Translations under genes and position numbers: made by a program
Part shown: one piece after another, positions 1-12,600 of the stretch
Position numbering within the stretch: position 1 is the first letter of the stretch
Layout of the letters: every line of letters begins with the position of its first letter
Notes under the pieces: model-generated
Databases searched by the model: none
What the model saw: the letters and a program-made list of their open reading frames with translations, nothing else
What the model was told of the DNA's origin: nothing
Assembly: GCA_016946835.1 (NCBI GenBank)
Contig: JACVTC010000009.1
Coordinates: 212,001 to 276,000 of the forward strand
Length of the DNA stretch: 64,000 nt
Source of the DNA: Neocallimastix lanati (nom. inval.)
Lineage: Eukaryota; Neocallimastigomycota; Neocallimastigomycetes; Neocallimastigales; Neocallimastigaceae
Direction of reading: 5' to 3'

Positions 1-133
1 AAAATAATAATAATAATATATATATATAAACACTTTTAATGTTTATTATCATTATTATTATTATTTGTCATTGTTTTTTTTCTTTTTTTTTTTTTTTAAT
101 TATTTATATTTATATATTATTTTTTTTATTACT

Positions 134-2173
134 TTAGGAAGAAGTATCCTTACGATAATTTAGTAATCTTTGTACTTGCTCTATATTATTGGTATCTCTT
201 AACCATTTATAGAAATCATTTCGAACAAGTGCATTAATGTCTTCTTCTGTATCTTTGATATTACTGATTTTTTCTGTTGATTCTTCATAATTATCTTCCT
301 TATATCTATTATTATATTCATCATTATCATTATCATCATCATCATTATTATTGCTTTCTTTATTACTATCAAGTTTATCATGCAACATCAGACTCTTATC
401 TGAAAGAATTCGATGAACGATACAGTGTCCTTCATGATTATGCATTACACTCTTGTAGTATTCCGTTGGAAGTTTATTAAGAATATTCTTATTATAAATT
501 GATTTCTTGGAATCATCATGACGTTTACTTTTTCGTTCAATGGACGGTAATTCACTACTGCTACTTTCCTTTATCTTTGAGGTAATGCTTCCTTTAGATT
601 TTTCACTATTTAACTTGGGTATTTTTATTGAACTTCTACTTCGCTTTGATGACCAAGATTGTTCCTTTTCTAATTTTTTATTAATTAATGGCATGGTTCC
701 GATGTTATCTGTCTTTTTATTAATGTCAGGATAGAAATCAGCATCAGTTTTGTCCTCTCCGTCATTCTCAGCATAAGCATTAGAATTACTTTCAGCCTCA
801 GTATCAGTATTAGCATCAGTATTACGATTAACCTCATCCTCTTGATCACTACTATTATTATTAGTATGATTGGATTTAGAAGAGGTTTCCATTGTCATAA
901 TCGATGAACTATGCTGATAGTTTTCATCATACTCTAAATTATTTAAATTATTAATACTGTAGGTTTTAAGATTCAAACGTGAACTTGATTTCTTCTTCTT
1001 ATTGAAAATGGGTATGACAAAAAGTTCATAGAATTCTGATGGCAATATAAACATTTTTTGAATTTTTTCTTGAAGACGTTCGTCTGACTTTCTTATTTTT
1101 AAGACTTTTTCCATTTTATGATAAATGTTTATTTCCGGTTCTTTATTATCTTCTTCATCGTCTTCATCATCCTTATCATCATCATCTTCTCTAGATTTAC
1201 TATTGCCTGGCATAGATATTGTTGCATTTAATTTCGGGGATTGAACCGTTTCACATTGTTCATTAACGGCTTGATCAATTTTATCTTTATCAAACCATAC
1301 CAATCGAAGACTATTCCATTGATTCTTTTGTCCATTGCTCAATTGAATTTGAGCTTGCTTAATATGTTTATTAATGTCCTTGTACCAAGAATTAATTGGA
1401 GCTACAAAAAGAGAATGAATATCTTTACCAATGACCAGAGATGGTTTTTTAATATAAAGATAGGCCGTGATATCTTGACATTTTTCAAAAGTGGCTTGTT
1501 CCGTACATGCTGAAAATTTAATATCTTGTACGGTATTAAGCGTCAGTCTCGAAGAAATGCATCCAAAAATACATTTGCAATGATGACTGTTCGTTACAGT
1601 GATAGATTTCACCGTGGTCAATATGTAAATTTCACAGTGATTCAGATTCTGTAGATGAAGATGCATATTTTCAATATATTCAGGGGGTATATAAATAATT
1701 TTTTTGGTTTGATTTCTTAAAATGACTAATATATAAATATATATATAATATATTTATTTATTTATTTTTTTTAATTTATTTATTCATTTATTTTCATTTA
1801 TTAGTATTTGTTTTATTAATATTAATATTATTAATATAGGTTTTTTTTTTGATCATAATATATATTGGCATGACAAAAAAAAAAAAAAAAAGATAGATAG
1901 CATGGATTGATAGATAAAGTCAAATATTTTGTTATTATATCCAAAGAATGATAATATAAATTTTTTTAATTAAAAAAAAAAAAAAGATTGATTAATATTT
2001 ATATATTTTCATATATTAAAGAAGACATGTATTAAAGTAATAAAAAATATAATATTTAAATAATTAAAAATAAGATAATATATGTAATAATTATTAATAC
2101 AATAATATATATATATAGATTAATAAAAAATGGATTATATAAAGATATATTAAAAATGTATAAGTAAATTTTT

Positions 2174-2216
<43 letters not shown>

Positions 2217-3313
2217 ATGACGATTCACACTATGTTTAGCTGATTCTTTCATATAAAATGCAGGTGGAAAAGTACCACGAATAACTCCACCTTCAGAACA
2301 CATTAATTCTATAATTGGTAAGAGTTTAATTGAAATTAATGGAGTTGGTTTAAAGGGATCCAATTTATCATAAAGATTATTAAATTGTTGTGTGGTATCC
2401 ACTAATTTATCAATGATCCATTTTTGAATCTCTTTAATTTTTAGATATTCAATAGGTTTCTCTTTAACTTTCGTCATATTTTGAATCATTGCTAATGATG
2501 CCATAGAAGTATTGTAACATGGCAAAAATTGTTCTAATTTACCATATTTGGAATAATCCACAGGATCCCTCTCATTTTGATCATACATTGGTTTATTAAG
2601 AACGACGCTATTTTTACTTTCTTTAATTCTTAAAAACACTAAATCAATAGCTTTACAATTGTTCGCAGAAAGTGCATATATAGCTATTTTTGATTCATAA
2701 GATTCAACGAATTCGCCATTTTCATCGAAAATCCTTTCCCTAATATCATGATTGTTCTTGTCATGAGAAATATTCATTAAAAATAAATATTTTGTTAAAT
2801 TTTTTGCCCAAAATTTTAAATTATCATTATAATCAAAATGTGGATTCTCCAAATTATCATTGATTTCAATGTATAAATCTACGTCTTCATTATGATTTTC
2901 TATGGATTTATAAAGTGAAATACAAAGTGAAATATAAAAAAAAAAAAAAAAAAAAATTAGAATTAATATATATATATATATTAATACGATATAGATTTAA
3001 TTATAAAAAAAATAAATAAATAAATAAATATTAATATTTAAACATTTTACATATAATATAGTATATAATTATAAATATTTTATAAAATATAACATAAATT
3101 AATAAAGTAAAATAATATAATATTTATAACAATATTATAACAATTTTCTAGGTTTCTATATATATTTGATTTACTTTTCTTTTTTTTTTTTAAAAAAAAA
3201 AAATTATATTTGCTATTTCTATTTAATATTATTGCTATTTTTATAAATCTTATACTTTCCCAATATATATATATATATTTTTTTCAATATTTATATTTAA
3301 AAATATAATTATG

Positions 3314-3345
<32 letters not shown>

Positions 3346-4010
3346 TAATAAAAAAAGCATATTAATTGTCATTTTTTCTTTTATCTATTTATTATTCCCT
3401 TATAATATTAATTTACTAATAACATCATAAACAAAAAATTTAAAAATAATAAATAATAATAAAAAAAAATGATTATATATATAATTTTTAAACCTTCTTT
3501 AACTTCAATTAATTGATAAAATAAAAATGTTAAAAAGAAATGCCATCCCCAAATAAAATTATTTCTATCAAATTCAACCATATTTTTATTTATATTGATA
3601 GAGGAATCAATGGAAAGGGAGGAATTGGATGATTTTTTCTTTTTTAATTTGGATTTATTTTCATTAATGCTATTAATAGTGTTACTTGAACCCCCTGTTA
3701 AGGATTTATTTGATTTTTTAATTTCTTCCTCTGCAGCTGCTAAATTTTTATTTTGTACGACTAATTTAGCAATGGTACTCCAGGTATCATAATATATATT
3801 GGATTGATAATTATCTAATCCTAAATATTCCTTAGATAATTCTTTCCATTTTTCTCGATCACATCTGGCTAATTGTGTTGTATTGAAAGTGGTAAGTTGA
3901 ATAGAAATATTAATTAATGCTTTATAGTATAACTCTGGATTTTGTTTGTATTTTGGTAAAAGTGGAAGTTGTATGAAGTTTTGTAGTATAGGATGTAAAA
4001 TAAGATGCAT
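134..4010 (-). CDS. TBCCD1: TBCC domain-containing protein 1 homologue, 3 exons
   Basis: Exons (minus strand): 4010-3494, 2899-2216 and 1725-134, encoding about 930 aa. Introns of 594 and 490 bp are GT-AG and phases join exactly (1+2 nt at both junctions). ATG is at 4010 and TAA at 134-136. The tubulin-binding-cofactor-C beta-helix lies at about residues 415-530, where exon 3 gives repeated short strands (for example HCEIYILTTVKSITV) typical of TBCC folds. Downstream, FILPSEFYELFVIPIF (about 625-641) and NDFYKWLRD (near the C terminus) match conserved TBCCD1 tail segments. Exon 1 carries a YYDTWSTI segment at 73-80, resembling the N-terminal family region. Family knowledge: TBCCD1 acts at centrosomes/basal bodies and lacks the GAP role of TBCC. 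The protein is longer than animal TBCCD1 (about 550 aa) because of Asp/Glu-, Asn- and Ser-rich inserts. Exon calls are mine. The family assignment is strong for exon 3 and moderate for exon 1. Confidence 0.8.
2176..2213. repeat. poly(T) tract (poly(A) on the coding strand) at the 5' end of TBCCD1 intron 2
   Basis: About 38 consecutive T on the plus strand start next to the exon 2 donor (GT at 2215-2214). The coding-strand intron therefore begins GT followed by a run of A. Reading through it would give a false polylysine tail. Confidence 0.9.
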
Positions 4011-4633
4011 TTTTATTATTTTTACTTTATTTTTTTTTTATTAGTTAGTTTGTTTGTCTAAAATATTATGTTATTATATATATATATATATATTTATTAT
4101 ATATCTTTCTTTTTTTTTCGATAATTAATATTTTATATAAAATAAAAATTAAAATTAAATATATAAATAAATTATTTAATAAATTATTGATATATATATA
4201 TATATTTTTCCTATTCTCAGTATTCTATATTTACAACTTTTAATTTTGTTTGTTAAATGTTTCTTTGGAAATATTTTCTTTAATGCTAATGATACATTTT
4301 ATTTTATTTTTTTCTTTTCTTTTATTTTATATTAAATTCTTTAATTGTATATATATATATATTTTATTAAACAGTTTAATATTTTTTTATTTCGTATATA
4401 TATATATATATAATTTTTTTTTTTTTTTTTAAAAAAAAGTACTAATATTATTTGTAGTTCAATACTATTATATATAATTTTTTTTTTAAAAAAAAAGTAT
4501 TAATATTATTTGTAGTTCAATATTATATATAATTATAATATATATATTTATATTTATGATTTTATCTTATTTTAAAAAAATTTATTATTATTTTTTTAAA
4601 TATATAAATATTTTTTTTTTTTCCTTAGAAATG

Positions 4634-4664
<31 letters not shown>

Positions 4665-4771
4665 TAAATAAAAATAGTTATGTGCAGAATTAAAGTAAAA
4701 TTTAAATTATTAATATAATATTTTTAATAGCAATTTTGTCTAAATCATTTTTAATAATAATAATAATAATA

Positions 4772-4807
<36 letters not shown>

Positions 4808-5035
4808 TTTTTAATAAAATTTTATATATTGATTATGTATATATTTATTTCAATATTAATAAATATATTTATATTTATTAATAACAAAAAGATATATATA
4901 TATCTATATATATTTTAAAAAATTAAAAGTAAAAATAAAAAAGCTAACAAGCATAAAATTAATTTACTTCGATCTTTTATTATTTTATTTTATTATTATT
5001 TAAAATTTAAATTTTTTTTAAAAAAAATTTAAATA

Positions 5036-5082
<47 letters not shown>

Positions 5083-5924
5083 CGATAAAGAATTATTTAT
5101 GAATAATAAATAATTTAATACTTTTTTTTTTTAAATAAACTTTGAATTCAATTTATTATTATTACAATTTTAAAGTTTTTTTATATTTTATAGTTAATAT
5201 ATTTTTTTTTTATTAATAGTGTATTATGGATTATGAATAAATAACATAAAAATCCCTTTTTTTTTTTTTTATCCGTATGAATTATATAATATATATTTTA
5301 CTATATTAACCTTTAATTATCAATTATTATAAAAATAATAGTTTAATTAAAATTGTTTCGATAATTATGTTAAATAATAATTAGTAATAACTATTTCTGC
5401 AATTTACATAATATTCGATTATATTTTTCCAGAAATAATTACTATTATTATTTATATATATACATATATATATTTTAATAACTAATTACAGTGAAAAAAT
5501 GTAAAAAAATATATTTATTGATAATTTTATACATATTTCTTAGAAAATAATGAAAATATATAAAAATTAATAATAAAAATAATATAAAAGTAATATTATT
5601 AAAGTAATGTTACTAAATTATTAATAAATTAGTGTAAATTCACTTTTTTTTTTTTTTATATATTTTAATATACATAGATATAAATTTAGTATATCAAACT
5701 TGTATATTTCTTTTTTAGTTTTATAAGACATTTTTAGGTATGAATAGACTTTAACATAAAATTTAAAAATTTTTATATCCATATTCCTATAATAAAAATA
5801 TTATAACATTAACATAATTAAAAAGGTTTTCAAATAAACTATTGGTTAATTTTTTAAAGTTTATACTATTAAGTAAAAAAAATATATATATATGTATATA
5901 TATTTTTTATTTTATATTAAATAT

Positions 5925-5955
<31 letters not shown>

Positions 5956-6717
5956 GTATAAAAAAATGCACAGTCTTATGAAAGTTTTTAAAAAATCTTT
6001 TATAATATGAAAGAAAAAATATATATCTGTGTAATTTTTTTTTAATTTTATTTCTTATTTTTCTATTTAAAAGATTATATTAATATAATGGATATAATAT
6101 ATATATAAATATTGATAATTAATACTTTTTAAAATATAATTATTTTTATTATATTTATTGATAATTAATACTTTAAAGTATAATTTTTTAAATAAATAAA
6201 AATAAAAAATGAACTAATTTTAGAAAAATATTTAGTAATATTTTTCTATTATATATATATAAATTAAATATATAAGTTCATTTTATTATTTTTATTTATG
6301 CTTTATTTCTGTTTTTAATCTATTCATATATATATATATATATATATTTTTTTTTTTTTAAATATTTTTTCTTTTAATTATATATTTAATATATATATAT
6401 ATATATTTTTCTATCATAATTATTATTTTAATTTTTAATTTGTATATAATATAATTAAAATTTATTATTGTTATAAAATGTTTATTTATTTATTTATTAT
6501 TTTTTTTTTCTTTTTACTTATTTTATTCTCTAAATATATTGTTTTTTATTATTAAATTCTATACTATTCTATTATATCTATTCTATATATATAAAAAAAA
6601 ATTTATAATAATAATTTTTTTTTTTGAGTTATTTTATTATTCTATTAAAATTTTAAATTTATTATTCTATACTATATTTATATTTATTTATTTTTTCTTT
6701 TTTGACATCGTTGTTAA
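4011..6717. other. A+T-rich intergenic spacer between the two host genes
   Basis: There are 2.7 kb with no convincing coding sequence on either strand. It contains (TA)n, poly(T)/poly(A) and (TAA)n/(TTA)n stretches, and short A/T palindromes such as a block around 5980-6330 with repeated ATTGATAATTAATACTTT. The first few hundred bases upstream of 4010 should include the TBCCD1 promoter. The last few hundred above 6717 are the 3' flank of the RhoGAP gene. No defined promoter motif can be singled out in this composition. Confidence 0.7.
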
Positions 6718-6966
6718 TTATATTGCTACATCATATTGAACAGTTTCTAGTTCATGTATATTTTCAGAGGAACTTTCTTTACAGCTTAATAATGAAGTAT
6801 TATTAATACTATTTGAAGTAATGGTCTTTCCATGATTAATAGTACTGATAATAAATTCACCAGAGTCTTCTCTTTCTTCATTTAGATGTAACATTTTAGA
6901 TACGTTTTCTGGTACCTATTTATTTAAAAAAAAAATTAAATAATAAATTTTTTTTAAATTGAATAA

Positions 6967-7019
<53 letters not shown>

Positions 7020-7497
7020 TATTCTGTTTTATTTTATTTATATGAAATATAATAAACTATTTAAATATTATTTAAAAAAAAATTTTTTTTCTTGATCACT
7101 TACAATGTAAGAAAGTTCAGGGTGCTCTATTAACATTTTTACGGCTTTTATTGCAAACATAGATTCGTTCTTTTCTTGATCATTATATTTTGAATATAAT
7201 ATATTTGGAGCCATAACAGTAGCTAAGTTATCTGAATTCATCTTTGTACCAGTATTATTATTATCATCAGTTAAGGTAGAAATATGCTTCATGAATAATA
7301 ATAATACTTCTAATAAATCTCTATAGGCTTTTGGTAATAAACAGCAAGCATAATTTAATATTTTCATTGAATTACTTTCTGTAGAGGCCTCTGTTAAAAT
7401 TTTGAAAATTAATAATAATAATTATATTTATATAAATAGATATGAAAAAATAAAAAATAGGAAAAAAAAAAGATAATAATGAAAAAATAATATATAG

Positions 7498-7543
<46 letters not shown>

Positions 7544-7970
7544 TAATAAACGCATTTAAAAATAGCTTTATTTTTTTTTAAAAAATTAAATAATTACTAA
7601 TAAATTAAAATATACTTATTTATTTATCAAAATTATTTTTGAATATATTTTATAATTTTAAACTTACTTTGTGATATAATAAATAATGGATAAAGCTTAA
7701 AAGTTAACACTGGATTTGGTAAATCTCTTAAAAATTTCTTCATTAAAGCAGCCAATTGAATTGGGGAATTTCCTTTTAAATTAATTTCACCAGGAGTCTT
7801 ATCAATAGCATCAGAAAGTATTTTTAGTTGTTTAATGTTTCCGTTTTTACGATAAATACCTTCAACATTTAAATCTATTATAAAGAAAATAAAAAATAAA
7901 AAAAAAAAATAGTAAATAAATAAAATAATATAAAATAGAATATAATTTTTAAAATAAGAGTTTTATAAAT

Positions 7971-8008
<38 letters not shown>

Positions 8009-8315
8009 ATATATATATATATTTTTTTTTATTTTTTTTTTAAGAAGGATTATAAAGAATATATAAAACATTAATAATATTTTATTGTTTATATATATAT
8101 TTACCCATTCCTCTCATTGATGAAATTAATTTTTCAATTAATAATGGTACTCTAATATTTCCATTACCAGCACCAAACTTTGATTCAGTACCATGTTTTT
8201 CTGTAAGAGATTCTAAAGGAACACCAAATGTTTTATCTATATAGAAAATATTTATCAAAATATTATTTTTATTAATACTTTGATAATAACAGTAATAATA
8301 ATAATAATAATAATA

Positions 8316-8354
<39 letters not shown>

Positions 8355-8371
8355 ACTTTTATATATATATT

Positions 8372-8405
<34 letters not shown>

Positions 8406-10262
8406 TTTAACTTTTTGCTTCTTTTGATTTTGCTTTAGTGAACCTAATAATTTACCCCACATGGTTTCCTTTTTATCTAATAAGTTACTTGTATCCACTT
8501 GATTAGCAAGATTCTCTTGTCTTAATAATTCATTTAAACATTCAACAATGTTTGGACCTACTTGAATCATTTCAATTGTAGAAAGATCAGAAAACAATAT
8601 CTGATCCTCATCCAGTGGTAGTGAGGATATACATATTGGTTGTTGATAATTTTCAGTGGCATTTCTTTGTATAGTAATAATGCTATCTGGTAAATTTATT
8701 TTTCGTTTTGGTTTCTTTTCATCAAGATCATTATCATAACCAAAGTTGCTATTGGAATTATCATTTTCAATTTTATCGGATTTATCATTGGAATTCTCAT
8801 CAGTTTTAAGATTATAAGGATTATAAATATCATATGGGTTTGCATACGAATTATTATAATTTGTTGTTTCTGGATATTTATCGAATCCAATATCACTAGT
8901 ATTATCAAATTCATATCTACTAATTTCTCTTGGTGTAATAAGTGGTTTAGAATCTGGTTCTATAGAACTTACAGGTGTTTTATTTGAATCCTCTATAATA
9001 ATTAATATATATATATATATACATATTTATGAATAATAGGTATTTTATAATTAATATAATTAATATAATTAATATTAATAATAATAATATTTATATTATT
9101 TTTCTATTTCAATTTTTTATTTCTATGTCTATTTTTATTTAAATTTAAATATATAATTATTCAAATATTAAATTCAATAAATTCAATAAATAAATAGGCA
9201 AAATAAATTATTTTTACGTGTCATATCCTCTGCATTGACTGGACTTTCATCTTTATCTCCTTCTTTTGAAAGATCGGAATCATCTCTATATATTGTATTA
9301 TCTTTTAGTTTACTTGATTCCATCTTATTTAATGTACCCACATCACCATTTAATTTTGTTTTTGATAAGAAATTATTACTTTTAGATAAAGTTACTTTTA
9401 ATTTATTTATATTATTTGCCATTGTGCTATCTTTATTTTTTAATATTAATTCATATTTAAAAAATTATTAAAAAAAAAAAAAATAACATTAGTAAAGAAA
9501 AATAATAAATAAATATCTATATGATAAAATAATGATTAAATATTGATATTTTAATATATATTTATAATTTATTTATATCTATGTAATAATCTGTATTATT
9601 ATTATTTTTTTTTGTTTTTTAAAAAAAAAAAAAAAAAGAAGCTTACTCGGAGGACGTAATATATATAGTCTTTTTAAACCTGTCCTTAATAAAGTATTAT
9701 ATTGTTCAAAACATGGAACAAATACGAAATCAGATGATAAATTGTTTTCTGAAATGTTTTGGGAATTTTTGCAATCTGGACAACATAACACAACGCTATT
9801 ATTTGCTTTCGTTAAAAAACCTTCAATGATATTTTGATTATTTATCAACGGTTTAGAACAATTGGTGCATACAAAACAATTTTTATGCCATCTAAAGTTA
9901 TTATGTTTTATACAATCATTTTCTATAAATTGTTTACATTGACTACAATATTCTGTGTTTAAATTAATAGTTTCTTTTTCAAACATTTCATCATATTTTG
10001 AATAAATATAAATATCCCTTTGCATTTCTTCAACATCATTCATTCGATTAAGGAAATTATTTACAACATCATTTTGATCATATTTATATTCCTTTTTTTA
10101 AACAATAATTACATTATTTTGAAATATATATATATATTATTATGATTATGAAATAATTTAATATTTTATAAATATATATATAATAAATTCGAAATATTTT
10201 AATATAATTTATTTTAAAATTGAAAATAAAAAAATTAAAAAAAAATAATAAAATAATTGATT

Positions 10263-10331
<69 letters not shown>

Positions 10332-10396
10332 TATAAATATATAAACTGATAATAAATGAAATACATAATATATTATTAAAAATAACAATTATGGTA

Positions 10397-10439
<43 letters not shown>

Positions 10440-11293
10440 CTTACTAAATTTATTGCACAACTTAATGCTGATCTTATTAAAATTTTTAATGTTTGTGATA
10501 ACAGAGTGATTAAAGGTAAAAAGTCTTTCATATAATCATGATGAATTGGAGTAGAATGAGTGAGGGTGGAAAAGAAATATAGTATTTTTCTAACTAATTC
10601 TCTTGGTTCATTTAGATGTTGTAATCCTGAACTTTCATTAAATTTTACCATTCTACTTTCGATATCATTTAGTGCACCGAAAAGAACATCAATATGAAAT
10701 ATAAATGTTTTTGCTTGTTCCATTTCTTGATCAAATGAATTACTTTGAACATAATTTAATAATTTTGACATACATTCTGCAGCAGATTCCATATAAACTG
10801 AAAGTATTGACCATATTTTTGAAACTCTTTCCTCCATTTTATTCATATCTTCAAATTCCTCTATTAATATTGAATCAAAAAAAAAAAAAAAAAAAATAAA
10901 AAAAAATAAAAATAAAATATTGAAGAAATTAAACGATTGTTTATATTATGAATTTTCAAACATTGATAACATATTTTATATATAATATATTTATATATTA
11001 ACGAAATATATATATAGATATAAATTTATATAATTAGTATCATATTAATAAATTTAATTTTTTTTAAATATATATATGTATAATATATTATTTAGATTTA
11101 CATATTGTATATAATTTTTAATATTAACCTTCCACATTTGAATATTCCTTTTGAGGAACAAAGTCTGGTACTAGTCTAATATTCCATGACTTTTTTTTTT
11201 TTTTATTTATTATATTAATTTTATATGATATATTATTATTAATATTATATTATATTATATTATATTATATTAGTATATAAATTCAAACTTTTT

Positions 11294-11328
<35 letters not shown>

Positions 11329-12243
11329 GTTTGTTTTTTACTCTTAGTTCTTATATATTTAAATTTTGAAAAAATATTAAAAAACATGAAAAAATTTTGC
11401 TTTATATGATTTGATTAACTTATCAAATAATATATGTTCTATATATATTATAATTACTTTATAAATCATATAGCAATCCAAATGAAGTTTTTCTACAGTT
11501 TTTGTTTTACTATTATTATATTCAATATATTGCTTTAATACAGAAGTTCTACAACTTCCACATTTTGATGCATAAAGTAAAGAATAATCCTTCTGACAAT
11601 AAATATCGCCATTATGCTCGTAATATAAGTCCTGTGATTTAAAAACAACATTACATTTGGCACAGCAGAAATGTTCTACATGATACTTTTTACCGATAGC
11701 ATTAATATGAGAATCTAATAAAGCATTTCCACATTTTGCACAAATTAAATCTAATCGTTTATAATAATCATTTTCACATAAAGGACGATATGTTCCATCT
11801 TCAATTTTATAGGGGAAAAATTTTGATAAACATATTTCTTTGCAATCCTATTTTTTTTTTTTTTTTTACCATAATATTGTTTGAAATACATAATAACAAT
11901 TAATAATGATAGTAATTATAATAATAATGATAATAATAAAATATAAAATTACATTTTAATAATTTAAGTTATTATAATATTATATTGAACATTAATTTTT
12001 ATTAATATACATTTTATTCTTTTAATAAATATTAAAAAAAAAAATATATTTAAAAATAATATAAAAACTTACCATACAACGGAAACAATCCAAATGGAAC
12101 ATTCCTTCTAAAGCTCTAACGTATTTTCCTTTAATAGGTTTTTTACATTCTACACAACATTTTGATTCTTTTCCCCCACTTATATTTGAACCTTTTAAAG
12201 TATTTACACTTGAATTTGGCGATTCAGTTTCGTTTAAAGCCAT
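6718..12243 (-). CDS. LIM-domain Rho GTPase-activating protein (fungal Rga type), 11 exons
   Basis: Exons: 12243-12073, 11847-11458, 11189-11129, 10860-10445, 10091-9647, 9430-9218, 8992-8405, 8236-8105, 7874-7668, 7390-7104, 6915-6718. They give 3108 nt, 1035 aa and a TAA stop, with every phase joining. LIM1 (about 29-86, split by intron 1) and LIM2 (92-150) show CxxC...HxxC...CxxC spacing. A half-LIM, CGSC...HLDCYMIYKSWNIRL (about 154-193), is typical of fungal Rga proteins. A helical stretch (208-345) and another LIM (about 394-450) follow. A charged linker leads to RhoGAP (about 766-960), with FGVPLESL, the arginine-finger motif VEGIYRKNG (Arg about 814), KFLRDLPNPV and NLATVMAPNI. Family role: it stimulates GTP hydrolysis by Rho/Cdc42 in polarity and cell-wall growth. 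Introns are 168-353 bp; donors include GTAAGT, GTAAGC and GTAAAA forms. All catalytic motifs are intact, so the gene is probably functional. Confidence 0.9.
7498..7541. repeat. poly(A) tract inside RhoGAP intron 9
   Basis: About 44 consecutive A on the plus strand lie within the intron spanning 7667-7391. It is one of the longest homopolymers in the window. Confidence 0.95.
10264..10330. repeat. (TAA)n microsatellite in RhoGAP intron 4
   Basis: About 22 perfect TAA/AAT units lie between the poly(A) tract at about 10400-10437 and exon 5. Both repeats sit in the same 353-bp intron. Confidence 0.95.
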
Positions 12244-12567
12244 ATTATATTTCGTTATTTACTATAAGAAATTTACTCGAATTTTATGTTTCATTAATTT
12301 TTATTAAATGTTAAATTTGTTCTTTATTTTTAATATTATTTTTTGAATATGTATAAAACTACTTTTTATTATGTATTTTATATATTTTTTGTATAAATAT
12401 TTAATATTACAAATTATTATTTTATATCAATAGTTTTTTTGTTGGACACAGATATTATTTAATTATATCAGTATTATTGAAATAATTGAGATATCAAAAA
12501 TATTAAATATATATATATAAAAGAATATAATATATAAATTATATAAAAATTAATACATTAATATCTT

Positions 12568-12600
<33 letters not shown>

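Noticed and set aside
8280-8400. Lys- and Tyr-rich extension of the RhoGAP exon 7 frame
   Set aside because: It is intron 7 read through a homopolymer and (TTA)n; the splice from 8405 to 8236 restores the conserved RhoGAP domain.
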